This document shows positions 1 to 5,837 of a DNA stretch of 7,040 bases, in pieces (the stretch's first letter is position 1; each line of letters opens with the position of its first letter). The notes under the pieces are model-generated. The model was not told the origin of the DNA, ran no database searches, and worked only from the letters and a program-made list of their open reading frames with translations. The DNA lies in NCBI GenBank assembly GCA_019136325.1, contig JAGVUJ010000331.1:1-7040 (forward strand), in the 5' to 3' direction. This DNA is from Deltaproteobacteria bacterium (lineage in GTDB: Bacteria; Desulfobacterota; Syntrophia; Syntrophales; Smithellaceae). Made by a program: the position numbers and the translations under genes.

Positions 1-1
1 A

Positions 2-1000
2 GACATCCGGGGCACTTGCTATATAGCCCCGGTTCCTCCGCCTGATTATACGGAACTGCCGTCTTATGAAGACGTCGTCGCGGAGAAAACATTGTTCAGC
101 CGGATGTTTCATCTGTTTTACCGGAACAATGACCCCCTGACCGCGCGTGGATTGTTTCAAAAACACGGACCCCGGTTCCTTGTTCAAAATCCTCCCCAAC
201 CGCATTTGACTTCCGGGGAACTCGACAAAATTTACGCTCTTGATTTTGCCCGCGATGTGCATCCGTACTATGGCGCCCAGGGCAGGGTCAACGCCCTGGA
301 GACGATTAAATTTTCCATCACGTCTCATCGCGGCTGTTACGGCGAATGCAATTTCTGCTCGATCGGCGTGCATGAAGGACGAACAGTGCTCAGCCGCTCC
401 GAGCAGTCGATCATAGACGAAGCCCGCAAGTTGACCGACTTCTCCGACTTCAAGGGCTATATTCCCGACATCGGCGGTGCAACGGCCAATATGTACGGCA
501 TGGAGTGCCGGAAAAAACAGCAACACGGCGTCTGCAAAAACAAAAGATGTCTTTATCCACAGGTGTGCGACGCGGAGTACATGCGCGAACTGGTAAAAAA
601 TCACACGTCCGGCCAGTTGAAAGTCGCTCCCGAACACACCGTCCCGGATATTTTAAAACTCATGGGCAAACCGCAGGCCGTTGCTTTGCTGAACTTCAAA
701 CGGCTTTTCGAAAAATCGACCGAGTCATCGGGAAAGAAACTGTATTTGACGTATTATTTCATCGCCGCTTATCCGGGATGCACCGAAGAAGACATGCATC
801 GGCTTAAATCCTTCGCCGGCAGAGAACTGAAAACAACCCCCCGTCAGGTGCAGATTTTTACGCCGCTTCCCTCCACCTATTCCAGTGTGATGTATTACAC
901 GGGAACGGATCCGTTTACCGGTAAAAAAATTTTTGTGGAAAAGAAAATCGACAAAAAACAAAAGCAGAAAAATATCCTTACCGGCGGGCAAAACCGGTAA
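2..1000 (+). CDS. ygiQ: YgiQ-family radical SAM protein, C-terminal part (5' end outside window)
   Basis: The frame is open from base 2 to the TAA at 998-1000, giving 332 residues with no start in the window. A TTG at 92 lies inside the conserved reading frame and is not the true start, because the preceding codons (DIRG...LPSYEDV) already match the family. The radical SAM CX3CX2C motif that binds the [4Fe-4S] cluster is intact, with Cys codons at 335, 347 and 356 in the context GCYGECNFC. A second Cys-rich stretch (about 505-575, ending CLYPQVC) and the closing motif MYYTGTDPFTGKK are typical of YgiQ (UPF0313). Full-length members usually have about 600-740 residues. This one ends soon after that motif with a short Lys-rich tail, so it lacks the longer C-terminal extension of E. 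coli YgiQ. The reaction it catalyses is not established, to my knowledge. It converges on the next gene, with 75 bp between their stop codons. Confidence 0.94.
   Translation, partial: DIRGTCYIAPVPPPDYTELPSYEDVVAEKTLFSRMFHLFYRNNDPLTARGLFQKHGPRFLVQNPPQPHLTSGELDKIYALDFARDVHPYYGAQGRVNALETIKFSITSHRGCYGECNFCSIGVHEGRTVLSRSEQSIIDEARKLTDFSDFKGYIPDIGGATANMYGMECRKKQQHGVCKNKRCLYPQVCDAEYMRELVKNHTSGQLKVAPEHTVPDILKLMGKPQAVALLNFKRLFEKSTESSGKKLYLTYYFIAAYPGCTEEDMHRLKSFAGRELKTTPRQVQIFTPLPSTYSSVMYYTGTDPFTGKKIFVEKKIDKKQKQKNILTGGQNR
960..1000 (-). terminator. Possible weak terminator for the leftward TPR gene
   Basis: A perfect 7-bp inverted repeat (TTACCGG / CCGGTAA, 9-nt loop) spans 978-1000 and includes the stop codon of the ygiQ-like gene. 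Read on the minus strand, the hairpin is followed by GGATATTTTT and further T-rich sequence, which resembles an intrinsic terminator for leftward transcription from 1076. Read on the plus strand, no T run follows, so it would not end ygiQ transcription. The stem is short and the T tract is interrupted, so this is tentative. Confidence 0.3.
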
Positions 1001-1075
1001 TCTGGACTGTCTGAGCAGATTTGAGCGATCCCCGGCTGTATTCGCGCAATGACTTAACACCGTCAGGTCATCCGC

Positions 1076-2872
1076 TTAATAATCTCCGCGGCAGCGTCCC
1101 TCTCTTTGAACCGCTGTCCATAATTCACAATCTCCCAGGGCACAGGCCTTCCGCGCATCACGGCAGCCCGGCCCATGGTTTCCCTGCGTGAAGTAACTAT
1201 ACGCCCTGTTGTTGTATGCGACTCCGAAATCGGGATTTCGCCGGATGGCCTCGTCGAAATCTTCTATCGCTTTGCGAGGCTCGTCGAGTTTCAGGTATGC
1301 GATTCCCCTGCTGTTATAAGCCCGGACATGATTACGATCCAGGGCGATGACTTTGCTGTAATCGGCAATGGCGGCAAGATATTCGCCGATCCCGGCATAA
1401 ACAATGCCCCGTGTGTAATACGCGGTGATGTAATCGGGCTGGAGACGGACAGCGGTACTGTAATCCTGCAGCGCCTTGTCATCTTGACCGGTCCCGGCAA
1501 AGGCATTTGCCCTGTGAAAATAGGCGGGGGCATAATTCGGATTAAGCGATAGCGCTTTATCGTATTGTGTCAGGGCCGTCCGGTTGTCACCATTAAAATA
1601 ATAGGCATGTCCGAGCGATTCATACAAAACATACACGTCCTTTTTTACATCGACGGCATGATGAAGCAGCGTGATACTGTTCTTCCAGTAGCGGGTTTGC
1701 TGCCATGCCAGAAGCGCCATCATCGCGATCATGACAATGGCCGCCGGCAACAGAATTCTTTTACGCATCGTGCTGTTCTTCACTAAAAGCGGCATTCCCC
1801 AGGCCAGCATAATTGAAATCCCGATGGAGGGGAGATAATGATAGCGGTCGGCCATCGCATCACTGCCGATCTGAATGATTTTCAGCACCGGCAGAAGGGT
1901 GATCGCATACCACAGCCATCCCGCCAGGAGACAGGGCCGTTGTTTGGCCTTTACGACAACGGCAACGCTTGCCAGCAGGACGAACAAGACGGCGCCGCCC
2001 CACTGCCAGACCGGAACATGTCCGGGAAAAGGATAAAAAACTATCAGATTGCCCGGCCAGAAGGTTTTGATCAGATAAGCCGCGAAAGAAACCGGAGCAT
2101 TGGCCAGACGAAGATCCAGCGGATATTGTTTGATGTCTGGAACCGGCAAATCATAAAACGTAATGACCACGACCATTCCCGACAGAAGCATGAAAGCAAG
2201 CTTTTCCCGCAACTGCTGCAATAAAAGTTTTTTCCCGTCCGGCGGCAAACGTTTCAGGGGCCAGTAATCAAGTAAAATCATAATCACCGGCAACGTGACG
2301 GCCATGGGTTTGCTCATCAGGGCACAGGCAAAACTGAACATCACCGGCAGATATCTCCGCAACACAGGTTTTTCCGTGTAATAGACATAGAGACAGAGCG
2401 TCAGCATCCAGAAAAAGGCGCTTAAAACATCTTTTCGTTCGGAAATCCAGGCCACGGATTCCACATGCAGCGGATGAACGGCAAAAAACGCCGCGACAAA
2501 AGCGCTTCGCCATGCGGATCGGGTCATCCGGTTAAAAAGCCAAAACAGCAGCAACACACCGCCCAGGTGCAGAATAATATTGGTCAGATGATAACCGCCC
2601 GCGTTCAAACCGAAAAGCCGATAGTCTGCCATCAAAGACAGCCAAACCATGGGATGCCATAAATCAGCATATGGAGTGGTAAAGGCCCAGATGATGCCAT
2701 CAAGGGTCATCCCGGATCGGATGTGAGCATTCGACAGGATATAAACCGGATCATCAATAATGATGAAGCCATACCCGGCCACTTGCGCGAAGACAGCAAT
2801 AACCAGCGCGGCCAGAGCGACGTAGACGATACCGATGCGTCTGTTGGAAGTGATCTTTATCGTATCGGACAT
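1076..2872 (-). CDS. Polytopic membrane protein with C-terminal TPR repeats (TMTC/PMT-like GT-C family)
   Basis: This is a 598-residue protein. About residues 13-400 form a multi-pass membrane region and residues 412 to about 583 form five tandem 34-residue TPR repeats (for example 448-481, 482-515, 516-549). The first transmembrane segment is followed by an Asp pair (D40, D41) in the first outer loop, the position of the acidic catalytic motif in GT-C glycosyltransferases. The conserved blocks WHPMVWLS (72-79), LFGLNAGGYHLTN (86-98) and HPLHVESVAWISERKDV (133-149) are hallmarks of a large bacterial family related to eukaryotic TMTC O-mannosyltransferases. By analogy it may transfer sugar from a polyprenyl-phosphate donor to a protein or lipid outside the membrane, with the TPRs binding the acceptor. 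The substrate is unknown. The ATG at 2872 has a weak AGAAAG ribosome site (2878-2883), and no convincing promoter is visible upstream. It diverges from amrS and shows no evident functional link to it. Confidence 0.9.
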   Translation of the reverse strand: MSDTIKITSNRRIGIVYVALAALVIAVFAQVAGYGFIIIDDPVYILSNAHIRSGMTLDGIIWAFTTPYADLWHPMVWLSLMADYRLFGLNAGGYHLTNIILHLGGVLLLFWLFNRMTRSAWRSAFVAAFFAVHPLHVESVAWISERKDVLSAFFWMLTLCLYVYYTEKPVLRRYLPVMFSFACALMSKPMAVTLPVIMILLDYWPLKRLPPDGKKLLLQQLREKLAFMLLSGMVVVITFYDLPVPDIKQYPLDLRLANAPVSFAAYLIKTFWPGNLIVFYPFPGHVPVWQWGGAVLFVLLASVAVVVKAKQRPCLLAGWLWYAITLLPVLKIIQIGSDAMADRYHYLPSIGISIMLAWGMPLLVKNSTMRKRILLPAAIVMIAMMALLAWQQTRYWKNSITLLHHAVDVKKDVYVLYESLGHAYYFNGDNRTALTQYDKALSLNPNYAPAYFHRANAFAGTGQDDKALQDYSTAVRLQPDYITAYYTRGIVYAGIGEYLAAIADYSKVIALDRNHVRAYNSRGIAYLKLDEPRKAIEDFDEAIRRNPDFGVAYNNRAYSYFTQGNHGPGCRDARKACALGDCELWTAVQREGRCRGDY

Positions 2873-2955
2873 GTCAACTTTCTAACATATGTTCAATCGG
2901 AGTTCAGCAATTTTCTGATCATGCGCTTATCAACCGCGCATGTTATGGAGAGAAG

Positions 2956-2977
2956 CACCGGATAATGATTGCCGGTG
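2956..2977. repeat. Inverted repeat CACCGG-N10-CCGGTG upstream of the promoter
   Basis: Two perfect 6-bp arms (2956-2961 and 2972-2977) flank a 10-bp spacer. The centre is about 26 bp upstream of the -35 box of the amrS promoter. The position would suit an activator or repressor site, but the arms are short and could arise by chance. Confidence 0.3.
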
Positions 2978-2992
2978 TCTGCCTCTTTCTCA

Positions 2993-3022
2993 TTGACTTA
3001 CTCAACGTAATTTTCCTATAAT
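2993..3022 (+). promoter_or_regulatory. Sigma70-type promoter of the amrS operon
   Basis: A -35 box TTGACT (2993-2998, five of six consensus bases) and a perfect -10 box TATAAT (3017-3022) are separated by 18 bp. Transcription would begin near 3029, giving a leader of about 50 nt before the ATG at 3082. This places the full N-terminal Tat motif of AmrS within the transcript and supports the chosen start. The match suggests fairly strong housekeeping expression unless a regulator blocks it. Confidence 0.75.
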
Positions 3023-3081
3023 TCCCCATCATAAAAATACGGAAACGTTTTGTCTGTCAACGATAATCTTCCGGGACGATC

Positions 3082-4278
3082 ATGATTTCAAGGCGTGAAT
3101 TTATAACAAATTTTACCAGACTGGCCGTAACGCTCGGCGGCGCGGGTATCATCTTGTTCGATCCGTCCCGGCAGAAATTTCTGTCGGGTGATGATGACGG
3201 TCTGGCTTTTGCGGGAACGTATCTGGATGATCTGATCAAATCGGCGCCGCGGGCGCGTTACTGGACATCTCTCAGCATCACAGGAAGCGGCCCTCAGCAA
3301 GAGCGAACCGTCGTCAAATGTCTGCTTTGCGCCAACGGCTGCGTCATCGCCAGCGGCCGGCGGGGAAGATGCCGGACGCGTATCAATATCAACGGCGAAT
3401 TGCGCAGTCTGGTCTATGGCCGTCCCGTATCCGTTCACATCGATCCGATAGAAAAAAAACCTTTTTATAATTTCCTGCCGGGTTCCGCGGCCTTTTCTCT
3501 GGCCACAGCCGGATGTCTGCTCAAATGCAAATTCTGCCAAAACTGGGAAATTTCCCAGGCATCGCCGGAAGACATTCACGTATCGTTTGCGCCGCCGGCA
3601 AATATCGTCACGGCCGCTCAGGCGAGCCGTTCGCCGGTGATCGCCTTCACGTACAACGAGCCGACGGTTTTCACGGAGTATCTCACCGACATCGCCAGAG
3701 CGGCCCGGAAACAGGGTATCCGATCCGTACTCATCAGCTGCGGCTTTATGAATGAAGCGCCTCTTGCGGAAATGTGCGACACGCTTGCGGCCATTAAAAT
3801 CGATCTGAAAGGTTACAGTCAGGATTTTTACCGCTCCGCATGCGCCGCCGAACTGAAGCCCGTCCTGAGAAGCATTAAGCAGGCAGCCCAAAGCCGCGTC
3901 CATCTGGAAATTGTAAATCTGGTCGTACCCACCTTGAATGATTCGGACAAGATGCTGAAAGGATTGATCGACTGGGTGCTGGGAGAAATCGGTCCCGACG
4001 TCCCGTTGCATTTTTCCCGTTTTCATCCCGATTACCAGTTGCGCAATCTCCCGCCCACGCCGGTCGCTATACTGGAAAGGGCATACAACCTGGCCAGGAG
4101 CCGGGGAATTCATTACCCGTATGTGGGAAATGTGCCCGATCACCCCGGTAACAACACGTACTGCCCGAAATGCAAAAAAATCGTCGTCAAAAGACAGGGG
4201 TTTTTTGTCACAGAGATGAATATCAAAGGTAGTTCCTGTAAATTCTGCGGAAGAAGCATTGCCGGCGTCTGGGCATGA
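3082..4278 (+). CDS. amrS: AmmeMemoRadiSam system radical SAM enzyme with Tat signal
   Basis: This 398-residue protein is the radical SAM member of the AmmeMemoRadiSam system and is distantly related to pyruvate formate-lyase activating enzymes. The CX3CX2C cluster motif is C145, C149, C152 in the context AGCLLKCKFCQNW. The flanking DPIEKKPFYNFLPGS block (121-135) and TYNEPTVF (190-197) are diagnostic. Family-typical Cys sets occur before the core (C80, C83, C87, C97) and at the C-terminus (C361, C364, C386, C389, closing with CKFCGRSIAGVW), and the last set resembles a zinc ribbon. The extra N-terminus begins with SRREFIT (residues 3-9), a good twin-arginine motif, followed by a hydrophobic stretch at about 14-26. 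A possible AxA cleavage site is AFA (42-44). The ATG at 3082 follows a weak GGGA site with 5-nt spacing and sits about 50 nt after the predicted transcription start. The substrate is unknown. It is cotranscribed with amrB-amrA 16 bp downstream. Confidence 0.95.
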   Translation: MISRREFITNFTRLAVTLGGAGIILFDPSRQKFLSGDDDGLAFAGTYLDDLIKSAPRARYWTSLSITGSGPQQERTVVKCLLCANGCVIASGRRGRCRTRININGELRSLVYGRPVSVHIDPIEKKPFYNFLPGSAAFSLATAGCLLKCKFCQNWEISQASPEDIHVSFAPPANIVTAAQASRSPVIAFTYNEPTVFTEYLTDIARAARKQGIRSVLISCGFMNEAPLAEMCDTLAAIKIDLKGYSQDFYRSACAAELKPVLRSIKQAAQSRVHLEIVNLVVPTLNDSDKMLKGLIDWVLGEIGPDVPLHFSRFHPDYQLRNLPPTPVAILERAYNLARSRGIHYPYVGNVPDHPGNNTYCPKCKKIVVKRQGFFVTEMNIKGSSCKFCGRSIAGVWA

Positions 4279-4280
4279 GA

Positions 4281-4285
4281 GGAGG
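4281..4285 (+). promoter_or_regulatory. Strong Shine-Dalgarno site that decides the amrB-amrA start
   Basis: GGAGG, within AGAGGAGGT, lies 9 nt before the ATG at 4295. The in-frame GTG at 4289 is only 3 nt away, and the upstream in-frame ATG at 4259 lies inside amrS, before the site. The ATG at 4295 is therefore preferred, and it places a signal peptide directly at the N-terminus. Confidence 0.85.
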
Positions 4286-4294
4286 TATGTGAAC

Positions 4295-5833
4295 ATGAAA
4301 GCATTTCGCGTGATTCTTATCCTGCTTTGTATCGGTTCCTTCTTTGCGTCAGCGTGTCGGGCCGACAAAGAGTCGGCCGGCGATATCCGTGAACCGGTTG
4401 TTGCGGGAAAGTTCTATCCGGAAAACGCGGACAAGTTGAAACTGGCCATTGAATATTTTCTGCGTGACGCCGTTCCCGGCAAAATAAAAAAACCCGTTGC
4501 GCTCATCGTACCCCACGCGGGATACATTTTTTCCGGTCAGATTTGCGCCGACGGATTCAATCAGGTTAGAAATCAGCAATACGACACCGTTGTCATTCTG
4601 GGAACCAATCATACCCGTCCTGATTTTCGGAAAGTCTCTCTTTACTCCGGTGACGGTTTCCGCACGCCCCTCGGCACGGCTCAAGTGGACAAAATTATTG
4701 TTTCCGCTCTGAAAAAAGCAGCTCCGGATCTTTGCATCCCGGATAAATCACTTCATGTACAGGAGCATTCCCTGGAAGTGATCGTGCCTTTTGTCCAGAC
4801 CGTCTTTCCCCAAGCGCGGATCGTTCCCGTTGTCGTCGCTTCTACGGATATGAAAACAGCTGTCCGTTTCGGCGATGCGCTGGCCGACGTTTTGCACAAC
4901 AAAAATGTTTTGATTGTTGCCAGTTCCGATCTGTCGCATTATCCCGCAGCGCGGGATGCCGATATTGTGGACCGGGAAACACTTGCGGCAATCGCCACAT
5001 TAGATCCGGATTTACTGACGGCGACCCTTAAAGCCCACGCGGCCAGAAACATCGACAATCTCTCCACAAGCGCCTGCGGCGAAGCACCGGTGATCGCGGC
5101 CATGGCAGCCGCCAGATCCCTGGGAGCTGTCCGCGGCAAAATGATCAGTTATGCCAATTCCGGCGACACGTCTATCGGCGATAGGTCGCGGGTGGTCGGC
5201 TATGGAGCCGTTGTTTTTACGAAAGACAATGCGGAGAAGAACGCCGCCGGATCAGTTCAGCAGAAACCCGCGGCCGGATCGGCCCGGTTGAGTTCAGCCG
5301 ACAAAAAAGCCTTGCTGGCCTTTGCCCGGGAAACCCTCTCCCGTATTTTCCTGACGGACACGGTTCCACTGCCGCGGGGATTTTCGGCGGATCTTCAACA
5401 ACCGCGCGGCGTCTTTGTCACACTCAGAAAGCAGGGTGAACTTCGGGGGTGCATCGGCCATATGATTGCGGATGAACCGCTGGCCAGACTTGTCGGCGCC
5501 ATGGCTCTGCAGGCAGCCTTTAACGATAGCCGTTTTATGCCCCTATCCCCCGAAGAGATGAAGGATGTCGACATAGAAATATCCGTCCTGACACCGATGA
5601 AAAAGGTTTCCGGCCCAAGAGATATCGTTGCCGGCAGGGACGGTGTATTCATTAACAAAGACGGCGCCTCTGCCGTTTTTCTTCCGCAAGTTGCGACCGA
5701 ACAGGGCTGGAATCGCGACACCATGCTGGATAATCTCTGCCGGAAAGCGGGACTGGAAAAAAGTTGCTGGAAGACGGGAGCCCGTTTTTCCACTTTCCAG
5801 GCCCTGGTGTTCAGCGAATCACAAATGAAGTAA
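4295..5833 (+). CDS. amrB: Fused AmmeMemoRadiSam proteins B (Memo) and A (AMMECR1), exported
   Basis: This 512-residue protein carries two family domains. Residues 1-20 form a Sec-type signal: K2 and R5, a hydrophobic core 6-17, then ASA before C21. A lipoprotein is possible, but Ala rather than Leu at -3 makes the lipobox imperfect. The Memo domain (about 32-310) keeps the metal-site residues of human MEMO1: H74 and H106 (32 apart, as H49 and H81 are in human), D212 and H215 in SSDLSHYP, and C261 in CGEAP. A flexible Ala/Gln/Pro-rich linker (about 311-331) leads to the AMMECR1 domain (about 332-508) with its signature LRGCIG (383-388, Cys386). Memo resembles class III non-heme iron dioxygenases, and the AMMECR1 activity is unknown. 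In many genomes these domains are separate genes, and fusion here supports physical cooperation. It lies between amrS and a membrane protein gene whose ATG begins 4 nt after this stop. Confidence 0.95.
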   Translation: MKAFRVILILLCIGSFFASACRADKESAGDIREPVVAGKFYPENADKLKLAIEYFLRDAVPGKIKKPVALIVPHAGYIFSGQICADGFNQVRNQQYDTVVILGTNHTRPDFRKVSLYSGDGFRTPLGTAQVDKIIVSALKKAAPDLCIPDKSLHVQEHSLEVIVPFVQTVFPQARIVPVVVASTDMKTAVRFGDALADVLHNKNVLIVASSDLSHYPAARDADIVDRETLAAIATLDPDLLTATLKAHAARNIDNLSTSACGEAPVIAAMAAARSLGAVRGKMISYANSGDTSIGDRSRVVGYGAVVFTKDNAEKNAAGSVQQKPAAGSARLSSADKKALLAFARETLSRIFLTDTVPLPRGFSADLQQPRGVFVTLRKQGELRGCIGHMIADEPLARLVGAMALQAAFNDSRFMPLSPEEMKDVDIEISVLTPMKKVSGPRDIVAGRDGVFINKDGASAVFLPQVATEQGWNRDTMLDNLCRKAGLEKSCWKTGARFSTFQALVFSESQMK

Positions 5834-5837
5834 TCTC

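Larger units (their letters stand above)
2873..3081. other. Divergent intergenic region between the TPR gene and amrS
   Basis: These 209 bp hold no gene. A strong rightward promoter lies at 2993-3022. Candidate regulatory symmetry includes an inverted repeat CACCGG-N10-CCGGTG (2956-2977), a palindrome AACATATGTT (2884-2893) just before the leftward start, a palindrome AAACGTTT (3043-3050) in the presumed leader of amrS, and an imperfect direct repeat (3002-3016 and 3057-3072). None matches an operator that I recognise. I find no clear promoter for the leftward gene. Confidence 0.6.

Noticed and set aside
92..1000. TTG at 92 as the start of a short radical SAM gene
   Set aside because: The same frame is open back to base 2 and encodes conserved YgiQ sequence upstream, so the gene is cut by the window edge and not short.
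1049..1071. Inverted repeat ATGAC/GTCAT in the convergent gap as a bidirectional terminator
   Set aside because: The stem is only 5 bp with a 13-nt loop, and no T run follows on either strand.
2884..2893. Palindrome AACATATGTT as an operator for the TPR gene
   Set aside because: A 10-bp AT-rich palindrome is easily found by chance, and it matches no regulator site I know. It is kept only as a note in the intergenic entry.
4259..4294. ATG at 4259 as the start of amrB-amrA
   Set aside because: It overlaps the end of amrS and precedes the strong GGAGG site. It would also bury the signal peptide behind 12 extra polar residues.
3088..4368. A 426-codon open frame on the minus strand opposite amrS
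   Set aside because: It lies fully antisense to a gene with clear family motifs, its translation shows no recognisable domain, and it has the Arg-rich, low-complexity look of a shadow frame produced by the codon bias of amrS.
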